A stretch of 14,818 nt of DNA from Desulfobia sp. (GCA_030608985.1 JAUWDC010000003.1:1-14818); one strand, 5' to 3'; numbered from the stretch's first letter, positions 1 to 7,938 are shown. A program made the numbers and translations. Notes: generated by a model from the sequence alone, not told the origin.

Positions 1-186
1 GCAAAAGTAGTATTTCTCACAGGAATTTTAGGTTGATAATTGTAAAAAAAGCAGTGGCAAGGTTAACCATTTAAGTAAAACGGCAAGTTGAGCTTCTTCC
101 TGAATCATTATATTTTGAGATATTAAATATTTTGTCAAAACTTGCACAATCAGCATATCTGGTTGCGCTGAATTCTTGCAGATTAT
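1..186. other. AT-rich non-coding stretch downstream of epmA
   Basis: I see no credible gene or RNA here. The stretch lies downstream of the minus-strand epmA stop codon and runs to the window edge. No convincing intrinsic terminator was found. An epmB gene (lysine 2,3-aminomutase, which makes the beta-lysine that EpmA attaches) is not present inside the window; it could lie outside it. Confidence 0.5.
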
Positions 187-1092
187 CTATAAAATCTCGG
201 GTGTGAAACTCACGACATCATCGATTTTTTCAGCACAGCACAGCAGCATTACAAGACGATCTATCCCCAGGGCTATGCCAGCAGCAGACGACATAGCACC
301 CAATTCCTCAAGAAATATTTCCGGCATGGGGCCGGGAATCCCACCATTTTCCCTGCAGAGTGTCTGTTCTTTTTCAAATCGCAGACGCTGTTCTATTGGA
401 TCCGTAAGCTCACTGAAGCCATTGGCCAGTTCAATCCCATCAATATAGAGTTCAAAACGTTCGGCAATAGAGGGATCATTCCTTTTCAATCGCGCCAGAG
501 ATCCCAGGCCAGCGGGATAATCATACAGAAAAGTGGGAACCTTCCTACCAAGATGAGGTTCCACATACTCAACCAGGGTTTCATCAAAGATATTCTCTGC
601 CAAGGCAGCGTCGCTTGAAATAGTTGCGTATTGAGAAAAAGCATCTGCAACTGTCACCCTTTGCCATGGGTCATCTACAGCAGACAAGCCTCCAGAGGGA
701 AACTGCAGTGCCAATCGTTTCACGAGAAATCTGAGCAACTGCTCACAGTCATTCATTAACTGGAGATAATCGCTATCCCGTTGATACCATTCCAGCATTG
801 TAAATTCAGGGAGATGCCGCTTGCCGCGTTCTTGGCCCCGAAAGCACTTACAGATCTGGAAAATTCGGGGATGTCCTGCGGCCAACATCCGCTTCATACA
901 TAATTCAGGGGAGGTCTGCAGATACCAGTCTGCGGATCGTATTGGCTCAATGTGAGCTTCGGGAGCAAGACAGGGAAGACGAACGGGAGTTTCAACCTCA
1001 AGATACTCCCGCTCGATAAAAAATTTTCTAACTGACTGAATGATGGATGCCCGCTGCCAGAGGCTATTTGGGGGCAACTGATCAATCGGCAT
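187..1092 (-). CDS. epmA: Elongation factor P--(R)-beta-lysine ligase EpmA (PoxA/GenX/YjeA)
   Basis: This is a class II lysyl-tRNA-synthetase paralogue that lacks the anticodon-binding domain. The family activates (R)-beta-lysine with ATP and attaches it to the conserved lysine of EF-P in the cytoplasm. Class II motif 2 is at about residues 84-103 (FRGQERGKRHLPEF, then TMLEWYQ). A substrate-pocket segment ELANGFSELTD is at 221-231. Motif 3, GIALGIDRLVMLL, is near 272-284. Length is 301 aa, against about 325 in E. coli. The ATG at 1092 is the first start after an in-frame stop in the efp-epmA gap, and its Shine-Dalgarno is weak. The gene follows efp by 15 nt on the same strand, so enzyme and substrate are almost certainly co-transcribed. 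No epmB or epmC is visible. Confidence 0.95.
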   Translation of the reverse strand: MPIDQLPPNSLWQRASIIQSVRKFFIEREYLEVETPVRLPCLAPEAHIEPIRSADWYLQTSPELCMKRMLAAGHPRIFQICKCFRGQERGKRHLPEFTMLEWYQRDSDYLQLMNDCEQLLRFLVKRLALQFPSGGLSAVDDPWQRVTVADAFSQYATISSDAALAENIFDETLVEYVEPHLGRKVPTFLYDYPAGLGSLARLKRNDPSIAERFELYIDGIELANGFSELTDPIEQRLRFEKEQTLCRENGGIPGPMPEIFLEELGAMSSAAGIALGIDRLVMLLCCAEKIDDVVSFTPEIL

Positions 1093-1107
1093 GCAGAAGG
1101 ATCATTT

Positions 1108-1671
1108 TTACTCTTTGACCCGCGTCATATAGTTACCAGTCCGGGTATCAATCTGGATTCTGTCACCTTCCTCAACAAATGGAGGAACCTGTAGTTGGTA
1201 GCCTGTTTCCACAGTGACCGGCTTGGTATCGGTACCACTGGTATCCCCTTTTGCCCAAGGGTCTGCACGTACCACCTCAAGATTCACAGAATTAGGCAAC
1301 GTTACACCTATGGGACGATCCTTGAAAAGAAGGACCTCAACATCCATATTATCAAGCATGAATCTGGTATCATCCCCTAATTGATCAGCCATTATCACTA
1401 TCTGGTCATAACTTTCATTATCCATAAAATTATATTCATCACCCTGGGAATAAAGATACTGCATGGTCCGCTCTTCCAGGGGAGCTTTCTGGAATTTATC
1501 ATTAGAGCGGTAAGTCTTACTAAAGGCATTGCCGGTAACCATATTTTTCAACCGACACCGATACAACGATTGTCCCTTTCCCGGTTTGGAAAATTCAAAG
1601 TCAGTAATGACATAGGGCTCACCGTCAATCTCTACTTTTAAACCTTTTCTTAAATCCGATGCTGTGTACAT
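1108..1671 (-). CDS. efp: Translation elongation factor P
   Basis: EF-P binds between the ribosomal P and E sites and rescues ribosomes stalled on polyproline stretches. The protein is 187 aa, the normal length. The N-terminal KOW-like domain carries the loop KPGKGQ with Lys32, which aligns with modified Lys34 of E. coli EF-P. The OB domains follow, with DRPIGVTLPNSVNLEV near 117-132 and a C-terminal GDRIQIDTRTGNY signature near 168-180. The ATG at 1671 has a GGAG about 9 nt upstream. The adjacent epmA predicts that Lys32 is beta-lysylated. The 77-nt gap upstream separates it from the MoaE-like gene on the same strand, so a three-gene transcript is possible. Confidence 0.97.
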   Translation of the reverse strand: MYTASDLRKGLKVEIDGEPYVITDFEFSKPGKGQSLYRCRLKNMVTGNAFSKTYRSNDKFQKAPLEERTMQYLYSQGDEYNFMDNESYDQIVIMADQLGDDTRFMLDNMDVEVLLFKDRPIGVTLPNSVNLEVVRADPWAKGDTSGTDTKPVTVETGYQLQVPPFVEEGDRIQIDTRTGNYMTRVKE

Positions 1672-1748
1672 AAGGAAACTCCATTATAGAACGTTACTAT
1701 TCTTTCCAAAAAAATATATGCTCTCTCTACTCGAAGAACGGTCTTTTT

Positions 1749-2114
1749 TCAAGCAGTTACAATCTCTTTTTTGCTGACAGCTTCGGCTTTAACACGATCC
1801 AGCAGCCCTGCGAGGACCGGCTTGACATTTTCCCGCAAGTCCCCGGCAACGATTATAAAAAGGAGATCGTCCCCCGGCTGAAAACGCCCTGACTTTGCCT
1901 CGATAATGATATCAAATATTCCCTCTTCCTTTAAAAAATCCTGCCTGATGGCTTCAATTTTTTCATAATCCGGCGTAACTTCAAGAGACTCCACTTCCTG
2001 TCTGTCTTTTCTCGACCATGCCCGCACCACCCCATTATGAACAAGAAGCATACCCACATTCTGAGCAAATTCCGGGTCTTCCTTCATCTTAGCTATTGTT
2101 TCTGATATATTCAT
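1749..2114 (-). CDS. moaE: MoaE-like protein (molybdopterin synthase catalytic subunit family), short form
   Basis: The 121-aa protein resembles a compact MoaE. It has VGMLLVHNGVVR at 20-31 (Arg31 in the position of the conserved GxVR arginine). It has RFQPGDDLLFIIVAGDLREN at about 77-96 and LLDRVKAEAVSKKE at 104-117. Lys109 and Lys116 are seven residues apart, like the two active-site lysines of E. coli MoaE. MoaE inserts sulfur from MoaD thiocarboxylate into precursor Z to make molybdopterin. E. coli MoaE is about 150 aa, so this version is trimmed, and no moaD is next to it. A function in molybdopterin synthesis is therefore likely but not certain. The ATG at 2114 is preceded by AGGTGA at good spacing. 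It is divergent from the DUF3786 gene. Confidence 0.72.
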   Translation of the reverse strand: MNISETIAKMKEDPEFAQNVGMLLVHNGVVRAWSRKDRQEVESLEVTPDYEKIEAIRQDFLKEEGIFDIIIEAKSGRFQPGDDLLFIIVAGDLRENVKPVLAGLLDRVKAEAVSKKEIVTA

Positions 2115-2182
2115 TTTTCACCTGTATGATAGTTTTTAGTTACAAACAAAGACAACCACGTGCTGCAACATAAAAAGCCGCA

Positions 2183-2211
2183 TTGAATATTCCTAAGATA
2201 TACTATATACA
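2183..2211 (+). promoter_or_regulatory. Candidate sigma70-type promoter for the DUF3786 gene
   Basis: TTGAAT at 2183-2188 and TATACA at 2206-2211 are separated by exactly 17 nt, each matching the consensus at 4 of 6 bases. The expected start of transcription is about 55 nt before the ATG at 2275. It lies in the 160-nt divergent gap between the MoaE-like gene and this gene. An alternative -10, TACAAT at 2208-2213, would have a 19-nt spacer. The call rests on pattern matching alone. Confidence 0.33.
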
Positions 2212-2274
2212 ATCTTCTCATACGTTTTAGAAGTACGTTAATAGAAGTCTGCCGATAAAGACTACAGGACTCCC

Positions 2275-2889
2275 ATGACAGAGATAACCGGGGCATCGAG
2301 AACCTGGGAAATATTTTCAAACTTGGATCCCGAAGAAGTATGCTCGAGGACGAATGTCCTCTATGATAAAAAGAGCGGTCTATACTCTATTTCCTCCTTC
2401 AGCCAGACTTTTCATGTCGACTGCCGTCAACAAAAGGTATCCAGCAACAGCCAGGTTGGGAAGTATCTCCTCGGATTTACAGATTACTTTTTCGATCTAT
2501 CTATACTCTGGTATCTTATTGGAGCCCAAGATATACCCCTATCAGGAAGGATGGTAAAACCTGCGGAAATTGAAGGTGGTCAGATATTTGTTAAAGGAGC
2601 CCATATGTTGCCACTTGAAACGATTGCTTCTCAATACAATGATAACCCGAACGATTTTTTGGAGCGCTGCAGTCAATTTGGCGGAAAAAGGCTCACTCTT
2701 GGTGACGTATCAGCAGAATTCCATCCGTTCCCCAAGATTCCAGCAACGTTGATTCTCTGGTTTGGAGATGAAGAGTTTCCACCCGATGCCCAATTCCTTC
2801 TTGACTCTACCTGCACCAAACATTTATCAACAGACGTCCTGTGGTCGCTTGCAATGGTAAACTGCCTGAGTTTGCTTCAATCTCTGTGA
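2275..2889 (+). CDS. DUF3786 domain protein, function unknown
   Basis: The 204-aa protein fits the DUF3786 family as I remember it. Landmarks are LDPEEVCSRTNVLYD near residues 17-31, a segment YFFDLSILWYLIGAQDIPLSGRM near 71-93, GDVSAEFHPFPKIPATLILWFGDEEFPP near 143-170, and a closing region with LLDSTCTKHLSTDVLWSLA. The tryptophan-rich LWFGDEEFP segment is the most recognisable signature. There is no signal peptide or membrane helix, so it is cytoplasmic. The family has no established function to my knowledge. I associate it with strict anaerobes such as Desulfobacterota and Firmicutes, sometimes near corrinoid or Fe-S proteins. It stands alone between a divergent MoaE-like gene and the convergent regulator gene. 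Confidence 0.85.
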   Translation: MTEITGASRTWEIFSNLDPEEVCSRTNVLYDKKSGLYSISSFSQTFHVDCRQQKVSSNSQVGKYLLGFTDYFFDLSILWYLIGAQDIPLSGRMVKPAEIEGGQIFVKGAHMLPLETIASQYNDNPNDFLERCSQFGGKRLTLGDVSAEFHPFPKIPATLILWFGDEEFPPDAQFLLDSTCTKHLSTDVLWSLAMVNCLSLLQSL

Positions 2890-2944
2890 TATTAAATTAA
2901 CCCGAATCCATTTCAGAACTGATATAGATTTTATTCTGCAATAT

Positions 2945-3571
2945 CTATTTATTGGCTTGGTTGAAGAGCAGGGCAAGATTAAGCCTGTTTCCAGTTCCTG
3001 TTTTGGCATATATTGAGCTGAGGTGTGCTTTTACTGTCCTTTCCGAGATGTTGAGATTATAGGCAACTTCGAGGTTGGATTGTCCCTGTGCCACCACTTC
3101 TGCAATTTCATGTTCACGGGGGGTCAGGCTTTCCAGTTTGTGGTGGGATGGTTTTGTCGCTGCTGTACCTTCGGCCTTGGCAACGGTCTCCCGAATCAAA
3201 CGCTGCATTACTGCCTGGCCGAGCCAAACTGATCCAGACAGCACAACACGTACTGCTTCATTTAACCTTGGCGGAGAAATATAGGTATTGGCATAGCCGA
3301 CGATTCCCTGTTTCAAAAAAGCGAATCCTTCCTCTTCATCAGGGCGATCACTTAAAAGAAAAATTTTACATCCAGGAGCTGCTTGACGAATGTCAGCCAT
3401 TATATCGGTGGTCACCATGGAACGGTGCAAAAGTATCAGACCTGTATCTGTCTTGACACACTTTTTCTTTATCTCCGTAATTGTATCGGCATGGACAATA
3501 TTTTTGCCAGTAAGGAGTTCCTGCCACCTTTTTCTAATTTCCACGTCTGCACTGCACAGCAGGATTGGCAT
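2945..3571 (-). CDS. LuxR/NarL-type transcriptional regulator with degenerate receiver domain
   Basis: A receiver-like N-terminal domain (about residues 1-115) is followed by a linker and a LuxR-type helix-turn-helix near 148-205 (LTPREHEIAEVVAQGQSNLE, then SERTVKAHLSSIYAKT). The receiver keeps the fold pattern but lacks the acidic pair (Ser/Ala instead). The phospho-acceptor Asp is replaced by His (LILLHRSM, His49 counted from this ATG), and the conserved Lys position is Thr. It is unlikely to be phosphorylated conventionally. I chose the ATG at 3571 because AAAGGTGA lies 5 nt upstream. A GTG at 3580 would extend it by three residues, but that GTG lies inside this ribosome binding site. It begins 5 nt after lapC ends, so it is co-transcribed with the secretion genes and is a candidate regulator of the adhesin locus. 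Confidence 0.9.
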   Translation of the reverse strand: MPILLCSADVEIRKRWQELLTGKNIVHADTITEIKKKCVKTDTGLILLHRSMVTTDIMADIRQAAPGCKIFLLSDRPDEEEGFAFLKQGIVGYANTYISPPRLNEAVRVVLSGSVWLGQAVMQRLIRETVAKAEGTAATKPSHHKLESLTPREHEIAEVVAQGQSNLEVAYNLNISERTVKAHLSSIYAKTGTGNRLNLALLFNQANK

Positions 3572-3576
3572 AGCTA

Positions 3577-4950
3577 TCACCTTTCGCGCAATGCCGTATA
3601 CTTTGCCCGCAAAACAGGCTTGAGAAGATAGGATAGGATCGTCTTTTTCCCGGTGAGGACATCGACAGATACTATCATTCCTGGGATAATGGGCAGGGGG
3701 TTGGATTCCGTTCCGAGATAATTTGTCTTGGTCCTCAGTCTGACCAGGTAATAACTGTTCCCCTGATCGTCTGTTATGCTGTCCGCGCTTATATGTTCCA
3801 GCTGTGCTTTCAGACCACCATATATTGTAAAATCATAGGCGGTAAACTTAACCATGGCCTCTTGGTCTGGTCGTAAAAAAGCAATATCTGAAGGTTTTAT
3901 TTTTGCCTCAATAAGCAGTGTATCTTCAAGAGGAACAATTTCCATAAGATCCATTCCCGGCTGAATAACACCTCCAAGTGTGTTCACCAGAATTTGATTA
4001 ATTGTACCATTAACAGGGGAACGTACCAGTGTCCTTTTTAATCGATCCTCCAGGGCAACAGATGAAGCAGAAAACCCCTCAAGCTTCGCCAGTACATCGT
4101 TAAGCTCTACCTTTGCCTTATTGTGAAAGGCCAGCTTTTCTTCTTCTAAAGCTATTTTTGTTTCCTGTAGTTTTGATTTGGCCTTGGGAATTGACAGTTC
4201 AATTGCTTCAAGCTGGCCAAGCATTTCACTCGCCTGACGTTCTAACCGCAACACTTCAACCTCTGAGACAGCACCCTGGCTAACCAACGGCGCAGTCATT
4301 GCGAGCTCTTTTTTAATCAAAGCATATGTCCGATTAAGCTCTCCTCTCTTGGCCTTGAGTTCTTTCAACTCCTGGTTCCTCTGGATAATCTGTTCCTTAA
4401 GGATAGCCAGGGTTGATTCTAATTCTTTTTTCCGTGATTGAAACAACTCCTGCTCCCGGACTACAGCCTCCATACGTTCAGTGGCAACTTCGTCCGGAAC
4501 GATGAAAGATGTGTTATCCGCCTCAGCCTGTAAACGTGCCGCCTTTGCCCTATGGGAAAGATATCTCTGGCGATTTTCCTGGAATGACGATGAAAAACGG
4601 GTTTGATCTATTTTCAACAGCAACTGGCCTTTTCTTACCATGTTGCCAACGCCAACAAGTATTTCCGAGAGGATGCCCCCTTCAAGATTCTGAACTACCT
4701 GAATATGACCTGATGGAATAACTTTCCCATCTCCCCGGGTCACTTCATCAATTTCAGAAACTGCCGCCCAGAAAATCGCGATAATAAAAAGGCCCAGTAC
4801 CAGCCACAGAATGATGCCGGCTTTCCTGGGACTCTGAGCGAGAATAGACGCCCGGATATCTGTTGAGTAATCAACATCAGACGCAGGCATTCGGCGAAAA
4901 ATCTCTGTTAATTTGATCTTTCCTGGTGCAGGATTATTTTTTTCTGACAA
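3577..4950 (-). CDS. lapC: HlyD-family type I secretion periplasmic adaptor (LapC-like)
   Basis: The membrane-fusion protein links the inner-membrane ABC transporter to the TolC-type channel. At 457 aa it has normal length. A cytoplasmic N-terminus is followed by one membrane helix at about 44-64. Two half-lipoyl motifs lie at about 85-115 (VQNLEGGILSEILVG) and 305-340 (VRSPVNGTINQILV). Long coiled-coil hairpin arms span about 125-300. The classic HlyD C-terminal signature, PGMIVSVDVLTGKKTILSYL and a few more residues, is at 423-445. The start is TTG at 4950 with GAGGAG 8 nt upstream; no in-frame ATG occurs before residue 21. It lies 177 nt downstream of lapB on the same strand and just ahead of the LuxR-type regulator. 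Confidence 0.95.
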   Translation of the reverse strand: MSEKNNPAPGKIKLTEIFRRMPASDVDYSTDIRASILAQSPRKAGIILWLVLGLFIIAIFWAAVSEIDEVTRGDGKVIPSGHIQVVQNLEGGILSEILVGVGNMVRKGQLLLKIDQTRFSSSFQENRQRYLSHRAKAARLQAEADNTSFIVPDEVATERMEAVVREQELFQSRKKELESTLAILKEQIIQRNQELKELKAKRGELNRTYALIKKELAMTAPLVSQGAVSEVEVLRLERQASEMLGQLEAIELSIPKAKSKLQETKIALEEEKLAFHNKAKVELNDVLAKLEGFSASSVALEDRLKRTLVRSPVNGTINQILVNTLGGVIQPGMDLMEIVPLEDTLLIEAKIKPSDIAFLRPDQEAMVKFTAYDFTIYGGLKAQLEHISADSITDDQGNSYYLVRLRTKTNYLGTESNPLPIIPGMIVSVDVLTGKKTILSYLLKPVLRAKYTALRER

Positions 4951-5049
4951 CAGGACTGCTCCTCTTGTTACGTAACAATTTAGGTAGGGCTGTAAAATTT
5001 GCTTTTTGCTATACTGTAACTATTCAGCAGTGCTCCAGATTTACACAAG

Positions 5050-5088
5050 CAGACTGGTGAACTATAGTAGGCTATGTGATCCAGTCTG
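5050..5088. repeat. Perfect 8-bp inverted repeat in the lapB-lapC gap
   Basis: CAGACTGG at 5050-5057 and CCAGTCTG at 5081-5088 are exact inverse complements around a 23-nt loop. The loop contains ATAG and CTAT that could pair as an inner stem. No U-tract follows on either strand, so it does not look like an intrinsic terminator. It could be a transcript-stabilising or processing hairpin between lapB and lapC, or a protein-binding site. Function unknown. Confidence 0.45.
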
Positions 5089-5127
5089 ATCGTGTGAAGA
5101 TGGGGTGCTGCTGGATAGTTACTCCTC

Positions 5128-7332
5128 TTACAAGTTAAGCTGTCCACTCCTCAAAGCTTCCAGGACTGATTCTCTCGGGCCATCAGCAACGATATTGCCG
5201 CTATCAAGCACTATAACACGATCTACCAGCGACAGCATTGAAGCTCTATGGGTAATAAGGATAAGACTTTTTCCCTCAAGTATTTCCTGCAGTCTATCCT
5301 TAATGCGCAGTTCGGTTCTGTTATCCATGGAACTGGTTGGTTCGTCAAGAATCAGTAGTGGAGGATCGAGAAGAATTGCTCGTGCAAGGGCGATACACTG
5401 TCTTTGTCCTCCGGACAAATTTCGCCCCTGTTCCCCTACCTGCAAATCGTACCCCATCGCATGTTTTTTGACAATTTCCGCCACCCCGGCAAGCTCTGCA
5501 GCTTGAAGGATCAGATCATCATCAATATCTCGTGTTCCCAGAATAATGTTTTCGCGAACACTTCCCCGGAATAGCGTGACATCCTGAGATACATAGCCTA
5601 TACATCGGCGAAGTTCTGCCGGATCAATTTGCCTGATATCAGTGCCATCCATGCTGATCATGCCACTGCCCGGCTCATAGAGACCAAGTATCAATTTCCC
5701 CAATGTTGTTTTTCCGGAACCAATTGGACCAACGATACCTACTCGCTCACCAGCACTAATTTCTAAGGAAATATTTTTTAATGTTTCCGCTGACTGCTCT
5801 GAATAAGAAAAGGTAACGTTTTTCAATTCGACAACGCCATCAAATCGCATTCTATGGAGAAAAACCTTTCCGGGTGGTCGTTCTACCGGTAAATTCATAA
5901 TGTCGTTTAAAGTGCCCAATGCCGCCCTGGCGCGATGAAATCGCGTTATCAGGCCAACAACTTGTATCATTGGAGCAATTGCCTGTCGCGAAAGAATCAT
6001 CAGCGCAATGAGGCCACCTTGCGAAAGATTTCCTGTTGATATTTTATAGACCCCACCTATGACGAGGGCGACAACAGCCATATTCTGAATGAGATTGGCA
6101 ACATTACTTACAGAAGAAGAAAGAAATCTTGATTTGGCACTCCACTTGGCTATGTAACTGACCGATTCTTCCCACGCCCTCTGAATCTGGCTCTCTGCCC
6201 CAAGCATCTTTATGGTTTCCAGCCCGGTCAACCCTTCAACAAGAATGGCGTTTTTCTGGGCTGATGCCGCAAAGGACTTTTCAACCGCTTTTTTCAAAGG
6301 GATCTGAATGACTAAGGCGTAACTCAGTAACAGTATAATGGCAACTACGAGGATCAATACAAGGTTGCCTGATATATACCAGACGGCAAACAGGCCAAGA
6401 GCAACAAAGGGAAGATCTATAATGGCCGAAATGGCAAATGATGTAATAAAATCACGTATTTCTTCAAACTGCTGTAGATTTTTGGAAAAAGATCCTACGG
6501 ACTGTGGACGAACTTCCATGCGCAGGCCAAGGACCTTTTCCATGAGTGAGGAGGAAATCTGAAGATTTGCTTTTTTCCCGGCCTCGTCAATAAAATATCC
6601 TCGAAGTCCCCGCATCAGGAGAAGAAAAAGGTAGATTATTGTAATACCTATAGAGAGTACCCAGAGAGTTTCAAAGGCATTGTTAGGAATGACCCTATCA
6701 TAGACATTGAGAATAAAAAATGGACTTGCCAGACCAAAAATATTAATCAACAAAGAAGCGATAAGTACATCACGATACAGTTGCCAGTTCGAAAAGATTA
6801 CTCCCCAGAACCAGCTTTTTGTGGAACGTGTATGGATATCATCCAGGGAGCGATCGGCAATACGGTATTTGGGCCGGACAAAAATAGCATAACCGGAGTA
6901 CATTTCTGCCAATTCGTCCAAGGGAAGTTCAGTTTCGCCCATACCGGATTCGGGGAAAAGAACTTTCACCATTTCACTCTCATTTTTTTTTGACAAAACG
7001 ACACATGCTTTTTTGTCTTTGAGCAGGACAATCGCTGGAAGTTCCATCTCCTTTATCTCTTTTAAAGGTCGTTGCAAGACACGGGACGAGAGGTCGGCGC
7101 GGCCTGCGGCTCGCGAGAATAGTTCCACTGTCAGGAGGCCATGCACGAGGGGCAGTCCTGTTTGTAAACTTGTCCGGGTGACAGAACGGCCATGCAGTTT
7201 TGCTATCAGCAAAAGACTGTCCAGGAGAGGATCAAAATGACTGTCGGCGCTGCTAACAGGTTTCCACTCTCCCTTCGGGTCTCTATTCATTTCTTTTTGC
7301 ATCTGATCGTAACAACTCTCCATAAGTGACAT
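5128..7332 (-). CDS. lapB: Type I secretion ABC transporter with C39-like domain (LapB-like)
   Basis: The inner-membrane exporter would drive ATP-dependent secretion of the large adhesin. It has 734 aa. An N-terminal C39-peptidase-like domain (about 30-155) reads DPLLDSLLLIAKLHG where active C39 peptidases carry a catalytic Cys. It is therefore a non-cleaving C39-like domain, as in LapB and HlyB. A six-helix membrane domain spans about 185-465. The nucleotide-binding domain has Walker A GPIGSGKTT at 535-543, signature LSGGQ at 639-643, Walker B LLILDE at 659-664 and the switch His at 695. The start is unsure: the ATG at 7332 lacks a clear Shine-Dalgarno, and in-frame ATGs at 7323 and 7302 are alternatives. 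It heads the lapB-lapC-regulator unit and is divergent from the 109-aa gene. Confidence 0.95.
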   Translation of the reverse strand: MSLMESCYDQMQKEMNRDPKGEWKPVSSADSHFDPLLDSLLLIAKLHGRSVTRTSLQTGLPLVHGLLTVELFSRAAGRADLSSRVLQRPLKEIKEMELPAIVLLKDKKACVVLSKKNESEMVKVLFPESGMGETELPLDELAEMYSGYAIFVRPKYRIADRSLDDIHTRSTKSWFWGVIFSNWQLYRDVLIASLLINIFGLASPFFILNVYDRVIPNNAFETLWVLSIGITIIYLFLLLMRGLRGYFIDEAGKKANLQISSSLMEKVLGLRMEVRPQSVGSFSKNLQQFEEIRDFITSFAISAIIDLPFVALGLFAVWYISGNLVLILVVAIILLLSYALVIQIPLKKAVEKSFAASAQKNAILVEGLTGLETIKMLGAESQIQRAWEESVSYIAKWSAKSRFLSSSVSNVANLIQNMAVVALVIGGVYKISTGNLSQGGLIALMILSRQAIAPMIQVVGLITRFHRARAALGTLNDIMNLPVERPPGKVFLHRMRFDGVVELKNVTFSYSEQSAETLKNISLEISAGERVGIVGPIGSGKTTLGKLILGLYEPGSGMISMDGTDIRQIDPAELRRCIGYVSQDVTLFRGSVRENIILGTRDIDDDLILQAAELAGVAEIVKKHAMGYDLQVGEQGRNLSGGQRQCIALARAILLDPPLLILDEPTSSMDNRTELRIKDRLQEILEGKSLILITHRASMLSLVDRVIVLDSGNIVADGPRESVLEALRSGQLNL

Positions 7333-7369
7333 TGACTAGTGAAATCACGCCACTTTTATTCATCACAAG

Positions 7370-7399
7370 ATTATGATATTATTATGATAGTTAAATCAA
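7370..7399 (-). promoter_or_regulatory. Candidate promoter for lapB
   Basis: Read on the minus strand, TTGATT (7394-7399) and CATAAT (7370-7375) are separated by 18 nt, matching consensus at 4 of 6 and 5 of 6. The expected transcript would start about 30 nt before the lapB ATG. The same region contains the octamer TTATGATA twice, 11 nt apart (from 7371 and 7382). Weak evidence only. Confidence 0.3.
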
Positions 7400-7480
7400 A
7401 CAGGGAAGTCCAATTTTTGATAAGAAAAAACAGAACGATTAGGCCCGCCCTACGACACACACTCTTACGGGAGTAATGCC

Positions 7481-7810
7481 ATGCTGTATATCGAAAGGAA
7501 TAAGGACGGTGAAATTGTAGGTCTTCGTAATAACCCCAGTGCTCAGGCCAATGAAAAAAAATCTGTGATAGATGAAGAAGTTCTTACTTTCCTGAATAAA
7601 AAAGCTGGAGATGAATCGTATTTACATTTGCTGTCTCTCTCTGACGTTGGAATAATACGCATATTGGAGGATCTTGTTGAACTCTTGATAAAAAAGAATA
7701 TTCTCCTGTTAACCGAACTCCCCGCAGAAGCTCAGGATAAAATCAGGGAACGAAAGCTGTTACGTGATAAAATGTACAATGAGGATATTATGGTGGAAGA
7801 TATTCTTTGA
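7481..7810 (+). CDS. Small conserved protein of unknown function (109 aa)
   Basis: The start ATG has GGGAG 8 nt upstream. The protein opens with MLYIERNKDGEIVGLRNNP, a beta-hairpin-like start. A helical segment follows, with SDVGIIRILEDLVELLIKKN near 54-73 and LTELPAEAQDKIRERK near 77-92. It ends in an acidic tail. There is no signal peptide or membrane helix, so it is cytoplasmic. From memory it resembles small proteobacterial proteins often mis-labelled 'tryptophan synthase subunit beta like' (opening MYVxR, with an RVLEDLI helix and LPxxAQxKL). That label has no functional support. It is divergent from lapB (148-nt gap) and convergent with lapD, inside the Lap locus, so a role linked to adhesin export or control is possible but unproven. 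Confidence 0.8.
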   Translation: MLYIERNKDGEIVGLRNNPSAQANEKKSVIDEEVLTFLNKKAGDESYLHLLSLSDVGIIRILEDLVELLIKKNILLLTELPAEAQDKIRERKLLRDKMYNEDIMVEDIL

Positions 7811-7815
7811 TAAAG

Positions 7816-7930
7816 TCGTAAAAACTATAAATTAACCACAGAGCACACAGAGTTCACAGAGGTAACTGCTTGTAATAAAAAAGATTTCTCTGTGGTCTCT
7901 GTGCGCTCTGTGGTGAGAAAAAGACTTTTT
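7816..7930. repeat. Palindromic CACAGAG-type element, copy A (after lapD)
   Basis: The left arm at 7816-7843 is identical over 28 nt to 9927-9954. The right arm at 7905-7922 is identical over 18 nt to 10007-10024. The interior is built of inverted CACAGAG and CTCTGTG units and can fold into a long hairpin. A 42-nt core at 7855-7896 matches the reverse complement of 9955-9996 with one mismatch. The copy fills the convergent gap between the 109-aa gene and lapD, so it could also act as a bidirectional transcription barrier. No coding potential is seen. Confidence 0.85.
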
Positions 7931-7938
7931 CCGGGCCC

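Noticed and set aside
1682..1687. TATAAT on the minus strand just before efp
   Set aside because: It abuts the GGAG ribosome binding site. Transcription would start inside or after the site, so it cannot serve as the efp -10 box.
2111..2320. 69-codon minus-strand frame across the divergent gap and the start of the DUF3786 gene
   Set aside because: It covers the promoter region and antisense of a recognisable gene. Its translation shows no family features.
5105..5506. 133-codon plus-strand frame opposite the end of lapB
   Set aside because: It is antisense to the conserved ATP-binding domain and has a Ser-rich composition typical of a shadow frame.
5128..7332. Bacteriocin-type C39 peptidase exporter that cleaves a leader peptide
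   Set aside because: The position of the catalytic Cys is not Cys in the N-terminal domain, and the neighbours are an adhesin and LapG rather than a bacteriocin.
7835..7915. Clustered CACAGAG/CTCTGTG units that look like a short repeat array (CRISPR-like)
   Set aside because: Units are short, inverted relative to each other and unevenly spaced, without equal-length unique spacers. They fit a palindromic dispersed element.
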